Shown: positions 16,799 through 25,129 of the stretch, piece after piece | How the letters are laid out: each line of letters opens with the position of its first letter | Position numbering within the stretch: position 1 is the first letter of the stretch | Origin: Dyella flava | GTDB lineage: Bacteria > Pseudomonadota > Gammaproteobacteria > Xanthomonadales > Rhodanobacteraceae | Length of the DNA stretch: 64,000 nt | Direction: 5' to 3' | NCBI RefSeq assembly: GCF_016904955.1 | Contig: NZ_JADIKE010000031.1 | Location: 62,001-126,000 of the forward strand | Notes under the pieces: model-generated | Database searches by the model: none | What the model was told of the DNA's origin: nothing | What the model saw: only the letters and a program-made list of their open reading frames with translations | Translations under genes and position numbers: made by a program

Positions 16799-16950
16799 TT
16801 TGGCGCTTTAGCCACCATGTCCGGCGTAATCAAATATTCGTAGCTATTACCATCGTAATACGCGTAAAACGGCACGGCTTTAACTGACTCGTATGCAAAG
16901 CAAGTGCTTGAAACAGCGATCATCATGATCAGAATGTACTTACACCACAT
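16708..16950 (-). CDS. Small exported protein (80 aa, hypothetical)
   Basis: Starts at ATG 16948-16950 with AGGAG eight bases upstream. Signal peptide MWCKYILIMMIAVSSTCFA, then a mature part beginning YESVKAVPFYAYYDGNSYEY. It ends FISMIFRFVP. It overlaps the next minus-strand frame (16415-16798), which continues with membrane helices; a sequencing or real frameshift near 16730-16790 would fuse them. It lies in the AT-richer accessory patch next to the IS remnant. No family is recognised. Confidence 0.5.
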   Translation of the reverse strand: MWCKYILIMMIAVSSTCFAYESVKAVPFYAYYDGNSYEYLITPDMVAKAPNWDPGQSPNPTLLASQAPTSFISMIFRFVP

Positions 16951-17070
16951 AGAGATCACTCCTATGAAGACAGGTGCAGCCTGAGCGAGTCCCGCTCACT
17001 CCTGGCGCCCCCAATTTCATTCATGTGTGGCCCGATTTCCCCGTAATTTCCCTTATTCGGGCGACCGTTT

Positions 17071-17286
17071 TCATAAAGAATTGATCAAGACGAAAAGAGA
17101 TGCCGCGACAGCAACGCCGGACATAGCAATTGCGGTCCAATAAAGTACAGGCTGCTCAGATCGCTTAAATCCACCGGGGACAAAATTACTGGCACGGCCC
17201 GTCCTCAAACCATTTACCACATTAAATAGGCCAACCACAGCCACAGCTGAAAACAACAAATCTTGCTCTAGCACATTAATTGACAC
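17071..17286 (-). CDS. Small two-helix membrane protein (71 aa, hypothetical)
   Basis: GTG start at 17284-17286 with GGAGG nine bases upstream. Two hydrophobic segments: LLFSAVAVVGLFNVVNGL and WTAIAMSGVAVAASLFVLI, separated by a short basic loop. Its start overlaps the end of the upstream frame by 11 bases, suggesting translational coupling. The size and membrane topology would suit an immunity or accessory protein of the upstream broken gene, but that is speculation. Confidence 0.5.
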   Translation of the reverse strand: MSINVLEQDLLFSAVAVVGLFNVVNGLRTGRASNFVPGGFKRSEQPVLYWTAIAMSGVAVAASLFVLINSL

Positions 17287-17757
17287 CGCATGCCGCCTCC
17301 ATCTCTAAAATCCCATCTGTAGATTGATCAAGTAAGCCCCCAACGGCCTTAATGCTGGACTCACCCACGCCGCTAGAAGCCCCCAAACCCGCGGCAACTT
17401 TATTGATTTGACCAAGAATGTAGCTAGTACCAAGCGCTTTTGCCGCACCCAGAGCGCCCCCGCCAGCGTACCCCGTTAGCGTACTGCCTATCGTTGACAC
17501 AGTTCCGCCAACCTCGATCAATCCGGCGCCCCCTCTGCGCCTGCTACTTCAACAGGTCCCGCCTCCGGAGCGAAGAACGCGCCGATCCCGGATGCAGTGA
17601 CCAATCCAATTCCGGTCCACGTCGCTGTGCTCCCGGCCGCAGAAAGTTGCTGCCCCAGCGATGCCACCAAGGCGCGAGCGGCAGTGCATTTTTGCTGGTC
17701 ATTGCCACATTCGCCACCCCATCGCTCCGCCGTAGAAACGGCACACTGTTCCTCACG
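17276..17757 (-). pseudogene. Frameshifted gene remnant, Gly/Ala-rich C-terminal region
   Basis: Two frames on the minus strand read as one natural protein. From 17757 down to the TGA at 17519-17521 the frame gives EEQCAVSTAERWGGECGND, then WTGIGLVTASGIGAFFAPEA and GPVEVAGAEGAPD. From about 17535 a second frame continues GGAGLIEVGGTVSTIGSTLT, GGGALGAAKALG and ILEMEAACGVN to 17276. The switch point is at GGCGCCGGATTGATC. The 5' end is lost in a terminator. Alternatively the second half is a separate 81-aa protein with a TTG start. Composition resembles tails of large secreted or Rhs-type proteins; unproven. Confidence 0.45.
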
Positions 17758-17767
17758 CAGTGTGCCG
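17734..17767 (-). terminator. Rho-independent terminator of the 17794 gene
   Basis: On the minus strand: CGGCACACTG, loop CGTGAGGAA, CAGTGTGCCG, then TTTCT. It is a perfect 10-bp stem 27 bases past the stop codon at 17794. Confidence 0.8.
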
Positions 17768-17793
17768 GGAAGCGATCCTACGGCACGTGCGTG

Positions 17794-18132
17794 TTATCCA
17801 TCCGTCTCCGTTCTAAGCGTGCCGACGTACTGACGCAGGTAGTACAGCGCGGCATGTAGCCCACTGGCTTGTGCGGGGGTTAGTGGCCAGGGGCTGACGT
17901 TGTTGCGCCGGGCTCGGGGAAAAGCACGCTGGTAGGCGTCGCTGTACGCGAGCAGGTCCTGAATCACTTGACCGGCCAGCGCGGTGCCGGCGAGTCGCAT
18001 GGTGTCGGTCAGCTTTTTTTCCTGCGCAAGGCTCAGGGGATAAAGCTGATAGTCGGCGAAGGGGACGGATTGGGATTGGGGTTCGGTACGAACCGGTGGG
18101 CAAGCAGGTGCCGTATGATCTGTGGAGACCAT
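17794..18132 (-). CDS. Hypothetical protein (112 aa)
   Basis: Starts at ATG 18130-18132 with GAGGAG upstream (a longer frame exists but lacks a site). Soluble protein with a disordered, proline-rich N-terminus (STDHTAPACPPVRTEPQSQS) and a helical remainder: SLAQEKKLTDTMRLAGTALA, VIQDLLAYSDAYQRAFPRAR, QASGLHAALYYLRQYVGTLR. No signal peptide or membrane segment. No family is recognised. It is followed by a clear terminator. Upstream to 18431 there are about 300 bases with no other gene, containing the promoter regions of this gene and the divergent DUF2501 gene. Confidence 0.65.
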   Translation of the reverse strand: MVSTDHTAPACPPVRTEPQSQSVPFADYQLYPLSLAQEKKLTDTMRLAGTALAGQVIQDLLAYSDAYQRAFPRARRNNVSPWPLTPAQASGLHAALYYLRQYVGTLRTETDG

Positions 18133-18431
18133 TTCAACTCCTCGTAAGTTGGATTGGTTTAGCGGGTCGTGGGAGCTGGTAACTCTCACGATCCGCGCCT
18201 TCCATACATTGCTGCATGGGTCATCGGCGCTGGGCTGGTTCGCGTTGACGCTGATGACGGGGTCTAATGTATCGAAACGAAGCATTGAAAAATGTAGGGG
18301 TTTTCCGTTGATTGGTGTGCGTGGATGGGGACTCGCTTTTTTCCGTAAAGCCGATTCACCGCGTAAGACACTGACGCATCCATAACACGCTTCGTTGTTG
18401 AATGTGCGCACCGGAACTAAGGAGGGTGCTC

Positions 18432-18914
18432 ATGAAGACACGAATCGGTGGAGTCGCAACGGCCTGCGCAGCAGCCCTGACCCTCAGCCTCGCTTGCGGG
18501 GTCATCCATGCACAGAATCTGGGCAATATCGGCAGCTCATTGGGCGGCAATGGCGTTGGCAACATGCTGCCTGGTGGCGGTGCTTCCGGCAGCATGGGTA
18601 ACGTGGCAGGTATTCTGCAGTATTGCGTGAAGAACAATTATCTGGGCGGTGATTCGGGTGCGTCGGGTATTGCGGGCAAGTTGCTTGGCAAGACCCAGGG
18701 TGGTTCGAGTAACTCTGACTACTTGAGTGGCGCGAAGGGGGTTCTGCATGGCAAGAATGGGCAGAGCACGGATCTGAATAGTGTGGGCGGTGGGAATAGT
18801 GATTTGAAGTCGAAGCTCACGACGAAGGCGTGTGGGGTGGTGCTTAATCAGGGTAAGTCGATGGTGGGTGGTGGGTCGTCTACTGGCAAGCTGGGATCGT
18901 TGATGGGGCATTGA
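18432..18914 (+). CDS. DUF2501 domain-containing exported protein (YjjA-like)
   Basis: 160 residues from the ATG at 18432, preceded by GGAGG (18420-18424). Signal peptide with the MKTRIGGVATACAAALTLSL core and cleavage after VIHA-Q. The mature part is Gly/Ser/Asn-rich (GNIGSSLGGNGVGNMLPGGG), then the DUF2501 block GILQYCVKNNYLGGD and KACGVVLNQGKSM, each with one conserved Cys that may form a disulfide. E. coli YjjA is about 164 residues. Periplasmic; function unknown. Confidence 0.85.
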   Translation: MKTRIGGVATACAAALTLSLACGVIHAQNLGNIGSSLGGNGVGNMLPGGGASGSMGNVAGILQYCVKNNYLGGDSGASGIAGKLLGKTQGGSSNSDYLSGAKGVLHGKNGQSTDLNSVGGGNSDLKSKLTTKACGVVLNQGKSMVGGGSSTGKLGSLMGH

Positions 18915-19017
18915 GGCTGCGGCGAAATTTGTGGCGCGTCAATGTCGTTGACGATGCGCAACTCGACGCATATTGCTGTTTGCGTTGATGGGTTGATGTT
19001 CTAGAGCGTTAAGAGCT

Positions 19018-19290
19018 TTCGGTCCTGAAAGGACTGAGTCACTTTCTCTTGCTTGCCCAAGAGAACGTAACCAAAGAGAAAGGCACCCCCCGAGGGCGCG
19101 CTTGCCGGACATCCATGCCCGGCAAGTCCGTGAAGGGGTTACGGGGTTTTTCGACAGGGCTTCCTGCCCTGACGAAAAACAAGCCGGCATCCATGCCGGC
19201 TTCCCTGCGGGCTTTTCCTCCACCCCTTCACCGCGCCCCAGGGGCCCCATGAAAAGCGGCGCGCAGCGCCGGTAGAAGAGGACGGCATCG
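19018..19290 (+). repeat. Long complex intergenic repeat made of serial hairpins
   Basis: No credible gene lies between 18915 and 19662. This part is a chain of inverted repeats: GTCCTGAAAGGAC; CTTGCCGGACATCCATGCCC with GGCAAG; TTTTTCGACAGGGC-TTCCT-GCCCTGACGAAAAA; and GCCGGCATCCATGCCGGC. The block from TCACTTTCTCTTGCTTGCCC to GGGGCCCCATGAAAAGCGG is, from memory, a recurring intergenic unit in Xanthomonadales genomes. It does not look like protein on either strand. Confidence 0.7.
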
Positions 19291-19325
19291 CGTACCGTGA
19301 CCCTTTCGCTGCGAGGGCATGCTCT

Positions 19326-19420
19326 GCTCCCTCTACCCTCCGGGGCACGCGGGGAGAGCACATGGATGTGCTCGGCTTTGAGGAGCGAGGAGAGGGTTGG
19401 GGTGAGTGGCTGGGCTTGCC
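19326..19420 (-). repeat. Intergenic palindromic repeat, long form, reverse orientation (R4)
   Basis: CTCCCTCTACCCTCCGGGGC, inner hairpin GAGCACATGGATGTGCTC, then CTTTGAGGAGCGAGGAGAGG and TTGGGGTGAGTGG. It ends with GGGCTTGCC, the complement of the GGCAAGC lead-in seen in forward copies. Confidence 0.85.
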
Positions 19421-19490
19421 ATAAACGTCGTCGTTACGACACGTCTTCGCTTTGATGTGTTGAGGCTACGTAAGCTACTGCTTCGCAAGA

Positions 19491-19531
19491 GTGGCCCCTC
19501 ACCTCAATCCTCTCCCTGGAGGGGAGAGGAA
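19491..19531 (+). repeat. Intergenic palindromic repeat, short form (R5)
   Basis: GGCCCCTCACCTCAATCC followed by TCTCCCTGGAGGGGAGAGGA. Short form without the inner hairpin, between R4 and R6. Confidence 0.7.
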
Positions 19532-19621
19532 GAATTGCAGCGGAGTGAGGGGCAATCTTGCAGCGATGTTGATGCGTAGCGTGAGTATTTAGAGAAACAT
19601 CGCGTTGTAGCCATGATGTTT

Positions 19622-19717
19622 GGGGCAAGCGCGGCCCCTCACCCCGGCCCTCTCCTCGCTCCTCAAAGCCGAGCACATCCATGTGCTCTCCCCGCGTGCC
19701 CCGAAGGGGAGAGGGGG
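19622..19717 (+). repeat. Intergenic palindromic repeat, long form, overlapping a gene end (R6)
   Basis: GGGCAAGCGCGGCCCCTCAC, CTCTCCTCGCTCCTCAAAGC, inner hairpin GAGCACATCCATGTGCTC, then CCGAAGGGGAGAGGGGG. Positions 19663-19719 are read as the last 18 codons of the minus-strand formylglutathione hydrolase gene. Confidence 0.88.
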
Positions 19718-20550
19718 AAAAGCAATGCTTTGGCGTGATGCGCCATGTGTTCGCCGATAAAGCTCGCCACGAAGTAGTAGCTGTGGTCGTACCCGGGCTG
19801 CATGCGTAGCGTGATGGGATAAGCGGCTGCATCGGCGGCCGCTTTGAACAACTCGGGTCGCAGTTGGGTGTGCAGGAATTCGTCGGCGTCGCCCTGGTCG
19901 ATCAAAAGCGGCAATTTCTGGGTTGCGGTCTTCACCAGTTCGGTGGCGTCGTAGGCTTTCCATGTTTCGCGGTCGTTGCCCAGATAGGCCGAGAAGGCTT
20001 TTTCACCCCACGGCACCTGACTGGGCGCGACGATCGGCGAAAACGCCGACACGCTGCGATAACGTCCCGGATTTTTCAAGGCGATGGTCAAGGCGCCGTG
20101 GCCACCCATGGAGTGGCCGCTGATGGCGCGTGCATCGGTGACCGGAAAATGTTCTTCAATCCACGCCGGCAGTTCGCTGACGATGTAGTCGTACATGCGG
20201 TAATGACGCGACCACGGCGCCATGGTGGCGTTGAGGTAGAAGCCGGCGCCTTTGCCCATGTCGTAGCTGTCGGCGTCGGCGACGTCTTCGCCGCGCGGGC
20301 TGGTATCAGGCACGACCAGCGCCACGCCGTGTTCGGCGGCGTAACGCTGCGCACCGGATTTGGTGATGAAGTTCTGCTCGGTGCAGGTGAGGCCGGAGAG
20401 CCAGTACAGCACGGGCACGGCTTTGCTCGCGGCCTGCGGTGGCAGGTAAACCGCGAACTGCACGTTGCTATCCAGCACCGATGAGCGATGCCGATAGACG
20501 TCCTGCCAGCCGCCGAAGCAGGCGCGATGTTCAATGCGTTCCAGTGACAT
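19663..20550 (-). CDS. fghA: S-formylglutathione hydrolase, C-terminus extended by a repeat
   Basis: 295 residues; typical FrmB/FghA enzymes are about 277-280. Hydrolyses S-formylglutathione to formate and glutathione, the second step of formaldehyde detoxification. Esterase features: YWLSGLTCTEQNF, DTSPRGEDV, GHSMGGHGALT with the nucleophilic Ser, DQGDADEFL with the Asp, and YDHSYYF with the His. The normal ending HHAKALL is followed by 18 residues (FPLSPSGHAGRAHGCARL) that are a translation of repeat R6, which also supplies the stop codon. It follows frmA after 13 bases in the same operon. Confidence 0.93.
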   Translation of the reverse strand: MSLERIEHRACFGGWQDVYRHRSSVLDSNVQFAVYLPPQAASKAVPVLYWLSGLTCTEQNFITKSGAQRYAAEHGVALVVPDTSPRGEDVADADSYDMGKGAGFYLNATMAPWSRHYRMYDYIVSELPAWIEEHFPVTDARAISGHSMGGHGALTIALKNPGRYRSVSAFSPIVAPSQVPWGEKAFSAYLGNDRETWKAYDATELVKTATQKLPLLIDQGDADEFLHTQLRPELFKAAADAAAYPITLRMQPGYDHSYYFVASFIGEHMAHHAKALLFPLSPSGHAGRAHGCARL

Positions 20551-20563
20551 GATCGCTGTGCGC

Positions 20564-21745
<1,182 letters not shown>

Positions 21746-21830
21746 CTATATGGCGCGGCGCGAAAGTGGCTATTTCGCTGCGCAAGCAAGCGGCGTAGCG
21801 TGTCATCAGCGGCTATCACGGGGGTGAGCC

Positions 21831-22418
21831 ATGACAATGCGCGCAACGATCGGCCTGCTGGGTGTACTTGCGATGGCGTGGTTTGTGACAAGCCCGGCCA
21901 CCGCGCATGCGTACGCCGACGGCACATTGACGCCGTCCAGCCATCGCGACGGCCAGCAGGATTTCGATTTTGAAATCGGCAGCTGGAAAACCCAGGTCAA
22001 GCGGCTGGTGCATCCACTCAGCGGTTCGCATGCCTGGGCGACTTACGAGGGCACTTCGGTCGTACGCAAAATCTGGGATGGCCGCGCGAATCTGGTGGAA
22101 CTGGAAGCGGATGGTCCCAGCGGTCACCTGGAATTGCTCTCGCTACGCTTGTACAACCCGGATGCGCATCAATGGAGCCTCAATGTCGCCAGCAGCAAGG
22201 GTGGTGCGCTGGGTGTACCGACCGTCGGCGGATTCAGCAACGGCCGTGGCGAATTTGTGGATCAGGAAATCTTCAACGGACGCGCGATTCTGGTGCGTTT
22301 CGTGATTTCGGATATCAAACCCGATTCCTGTCACTTCGAACAGGCGTTTTCCGCGGATGGCGGCAAAACCTGGGAAGTGAACTGGATTGCGACGGATACA
22401 CGCATGACATCAAGTTGA
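21831..22418 (+). CDS. Exported DUF1579-like protein
   Basis: 195 residues, ATG after GGGGGTGAGCC. The signal peptide runs to about residue 26 (FVTSPATAHA). The mature part has the DUF1579-type pattern FDFEIGSWKTQVKRLVHPLS, then SVVRKIWDGRANLVELEADG, LRLYNPDAHQWSLN and EQAFSADGGKTWEVNWI, a beta-barrel-like fold. Probably periplasmic; no biochemical function is known to me. It is divergent from frmA and 35 bases upstream of another exported protein gene. Confidence 0.75.
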   Translation: MTMRATIGLLGVLAMAWFVTSPATAHAYADGTLTPSSHRDGQQDFDFEIGSWKTQVKRLVHPLSGSHAWATYEGTSVVRKIWDGRANLVELEADGPSGHLELLSLRLYNPDAHQWSLNVASSKGGALGVPTVGGFSNGRGEFVDQEIFNGRAILVRFVISDIKPDSCHFEQAFSADGGKTWEVNWIATDTRMTSS

Positions 22419-22453
22419 AAACGACCCTGGGGCTGCACTGACGAGTCAAGCCG

Positions 22454-23809
22454 ATGCCCGCACGCTACGCTGCCATGATTGCTGGATGCGCGTTATGGTT
22501 GATGTCAGCCGCGGCAAGCCATGCCCAAAGCGCGGCCGATTGGCAGGCGCAGCAGGATGCTGCCGGTACCAAGGCTGACAAGATCCTGCTTGAAGCCAGT
22601 GCGCAAAAAGGCGTGCTGGCGCAATTCATGGTGCTGCGCCAGGCCTATGACAGCGATCACTCGGACGCGTTTCGGTTGATCTTCGGCCAGTACATCAGTT
22701 GGTACCTGAGTTTTCTTGGTGATTATCCCGATGCGGTGAGATCCTTCTGCATCACGCAGCCACTGCAGCCGGGCGACAATCCGTCGCCGCTTACGCCAGG
22801 CAGCGGCTACTCGGCACGCCCTGCCCTGGATGCGATACCGGAGCTGGCGAAAAACGATCGCATCGTGCTGTTCAACGAGGCGCACAACGTGGCGCTTACC
22901 CGCAGCCTGACCGTGCAACTGCTCAGCCGATTGCGTCAGCAGGGCTTTGATTACTTCGCCGCGGAGACGCTCTCGCAAACCGATACCGGCTTGCAGACGC
23001 GTGGCTATCCCACCGACAACAGCGGCTTCTATACCGAAGAACCGATCTATGCGGACATGGTGCGCACCGCGCTGAAACTCGGCTTCAAGGTGGTTGCCTA
23101 CGAAGCCACCAGCGCAACGGTGAACAGCGATCAGCGTGAAACCGAACAGGCAAAGAATCTTTACCACCAGGTGTTCGAAAAAGATCCCAATGCACGGCTG
23201 GTGGTCGATGCCGGTTATGACCACATCATCGAATCCGGCTCCTACCTCGGCGGCTCATCCATGGCCGAGCATCTGTACAAGCTCACGCACCTGCCGATGC
23301 TGGCGGTGGAACAGACCATGCTGTATCCGCGTCCGTCGGATGATGGCAATCACCCCTATTACACGGCGGTGATGAACAGCTTGCACCCCGATGCACCGGT
23401 GGTGTTTGTCAATGCGCAAGGCAAGCCCTGGACGTTACGCGCAGGCTATGACGTGAGCGTGTTCTTTCCGCCGGAAAAAATCGAAGGTGGACGCCCTACC
23501 TGGCTGAACCTGGGTGGCCTGCGCGTGCCGCGTCGCGTCAGCGCCAAGTATTGCGATGACAATTATCCCTGCCTGATCGAAGCACGTTACAACGGCGAAG
23601 GGCCGGACGCCATTCCGGCCGATCGCCTGATGCTGGAGCTGGTCATGATGACGGATAACTCGTCCCACATACCGGTGTACAACAGCAATCAAGGGGTACC
23701 GACCGGAAATCTGTATCTTCGTCCCGGTAAATATCAGCTGAGTTTCAGTGATCGCTACGGAAGGACTTTGCATAGGGAAGAGATAAGCGTAACGGCTCCG
23801 TCGCCGTAA
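22454..23809 (+). CDS. Exported protein with an erythromycin-esterase/TIKI-like core (function unknown)
   Basis: 451 residues with a signal peptide to about residue 24 (MSAAASHA-Q). A central region contains IVLFNEAHNVALTRSLTVQL, then DYFAAETLSQ, LGFKVVAYEA and ARLVVDAGYDHIIE. Conserved Glu and His in an NEAHN motif, followed by E and H on later strands, recall the EreA/ChaN/TIKI superfamily. That is inference from pattern only. The C-terminal part is a separate beta-rich region ending in a cell-surface-type sandwich (YLRPGKYQLSFSDRYGRTLH). Probably cotranscribed with the DUF1579-like gene. Confidence 0.6.
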   Translation: MPARYAAMIAGCALWLMSAAASHAQSAADWQAQQDAAGTKADKILLEASAQKGVLAQFMVLRQAYDSDHSDAFRLIFGQYISWYLSFLGDYPDAVRSFCITQPLQPGDNPSPLTPGSGYSARPALDAIPELAKNDRIVLFNEAHNVALTRSLTVQLLSRLRQQGFDYFAAETLSQTDTGLQTRGYPTDNSGFYTEEPIYADMVRTALKLGFKVVAYEATSATVNSDQRETEQAKNLYHQVFEKDPNARLVVDAGYDHIIESGSYLGGSSMAEHLYKLTHLPMLAVEQTMLYPRPSDDGNHPYYTAVMNSLHPDAPVVFVNAQGKPWTLRAGYDVSVFFPPEKIEGGRPTWLNLGGLRVPRRVSAKYCDDNYPCLIEARYNGEGPDAIPADRLMLELVMMTDNSSHIPVYNSNQGVPTGNLYLRPGKYQLSFSDRYGRTLHREEISVTAPSP

Positions 23810-23833
23810 TGCGCCAACGCCATACGCGTGTAT

Positions 23834-24958
23834 CTAGCCCTGAAAGATCAGGAACAGATAGGCCAGGAACAGCACCAGGTGCACGCCACCTTGCAGAACG
23901 TTGGTGCGCCCGCTGGAAAAGGTCACCGTGCACAGCACCAGGGTCAGCACGAACAGCAACAGATCGGTGTGGTCCAGGCCAAGCCTGATCGGGTGCCGGG
24001 TCAGCTCGCTGACCACGATGATCGCCGGTATGGTCAGGCCAATGGTCGACAGCACCGAGCCAAGAAAGATATTCATCGAGCGCTGCAGGTTGTTGTTGCC
24101 TGCGGCACGCACCGCGCCGATGATTTCCGGCGTTGCCACCAGCACCGCCATCGCCAACCCGGCCAACGCGGCTGGCTCGCCCATGGTTTCCACCACATAA
24201 TCGACCGGCGGCGCCAGTTTTTGGGCCAGATAAACCACCAGCGCCATATACACGGCAAGCAGTGCCGCATGGACCGTCAGCGATGATCCGGATGCCGGCA
24301 CGCACGCGCCGTCTACTTCGGCCACACTGCTCTGAACTGTGAAATAGGCGCGATGCCGGCTGGTCTGCAAACCCAGAAAGGCCAGATACAAAATCAGTGA
24401 AACAATGGCCACGAACGCCTTCTGCGGTATCGACATCATCGGCGGACCGGATGTCGTGCGAATGACGAAGTTGGGCAGCACCAGGCACAACACGCCCAAA
24501 GGAATGATCACGCCGAGATAGGTGTTGGCGCCCTGCAGGTTGTAATACTGCTCGCGGTAACGCCAGCCGCCGAGCAGCAGTGAGAGCCCGACCATGCCGT
24601 TGAGCACGATCATGGTGACGGCAAACAAGGTATCGCGCGCCAGGGTTGGATTGTTGGCCCCGTGCAGCATGATCGCGGTGATGCTCACCACTTCGATGGA
24701 GGTGATGCACAAGGTGAGAATCAGCGTGCCATAGGGTTCGCCCAATCTTTCGGCCAAGTGCTCGGCGTGACGCACCACGGCCAGGGCGGATCCAAGCACC
24801 ACGGCGAACAACCAGAAGAAAACCAGCCCGAGGCGGTACACGCTGGACAAACCACTGAACAGCGAATCGCCAAACAGATAGAACGCCAAGGTGGTCAATA
24901 CGCTGAGCGCAAGAAAGCGTTCGCGGCGTATCAAGGCAGGCACGCCCATCGTCGGCAT
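23834..24958 (-). CDS. chaA: Calcium/sodium:proton antiporter ChaA
   Basis: 374 residues with about 11 hydrophobic helices. The two inverted CaCA-type repeats are visible: LILTLCITSIEVVSITAIML in the first half and VLVATPEIIGAVRAAGNNNL in the second, each with a conserved acidic residue in the ion site. E. coli ChaA is 366 residues. Exchanges Ca2+ or Na+/K+ for protons at the inner membrane. Monocistronic, converging on the preceding plus-strand gene. Confidence 0.92.
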   Translation of the reverse strand: MPTMGVPALIRRERFLALSVLTTLAFYLFGDSLFSGLSSVYRLGLVFFWLFAVVLGSALAVVRHAEHLAERLGEPYGTLILTLCITSIEVVSITAIMLHGANNPTLARDTLFAVTMIVLNGMVGLSLLLGGWRYREQYYNLQGANTYLGVIIPLGVLCLVLPNFVIRTTSGPPMMSIPQKAFVAIVSLILYLAFLGLQTSRHRAYFTVQSSVAEVDGACVPASGSSLTVHAALLAVYMALVVYLAQKLAPPVDYVVETMGEPAALAGLAMAVLVATPEIIGAVRAAGNNNLQRSMNIFLGSVLSTIGLTIPAIIVVSELTRHPIRLGLDHTDLLLFVLTLVLCTVTFSSGRTNVLQGGVHLVLFLAYLFLIFQG

Positions 24959-25129
24959 GGCAGTCCCCCATAAGGAAAGCCGTCGCTACAGGAAATACAG
25001 ACCCCAGCGTGTTGCGGGAGAGAGGTTAACAGGGGATCGGCCGGCGTCAAAACAGCAGCAGCCGTCTTTATCGCGGTCAATTTGAAAATGGTGCTAGTGT
25101 CGGCCGCTGATCCGCCCCATCCCCGATCC

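Noticed and set aside
19049..19361. Short open frames on both strands in the repeat cluster
   Set aside because: Their sequence is a translation of palindromic repeats and resembles no protein; they are repeat artefacts.
19018..19717. Possible CRISPR array
   Set aside because: The repeats are palindromic, differ in length and orientation, lack regular unique spacers, and no cas gene is present.
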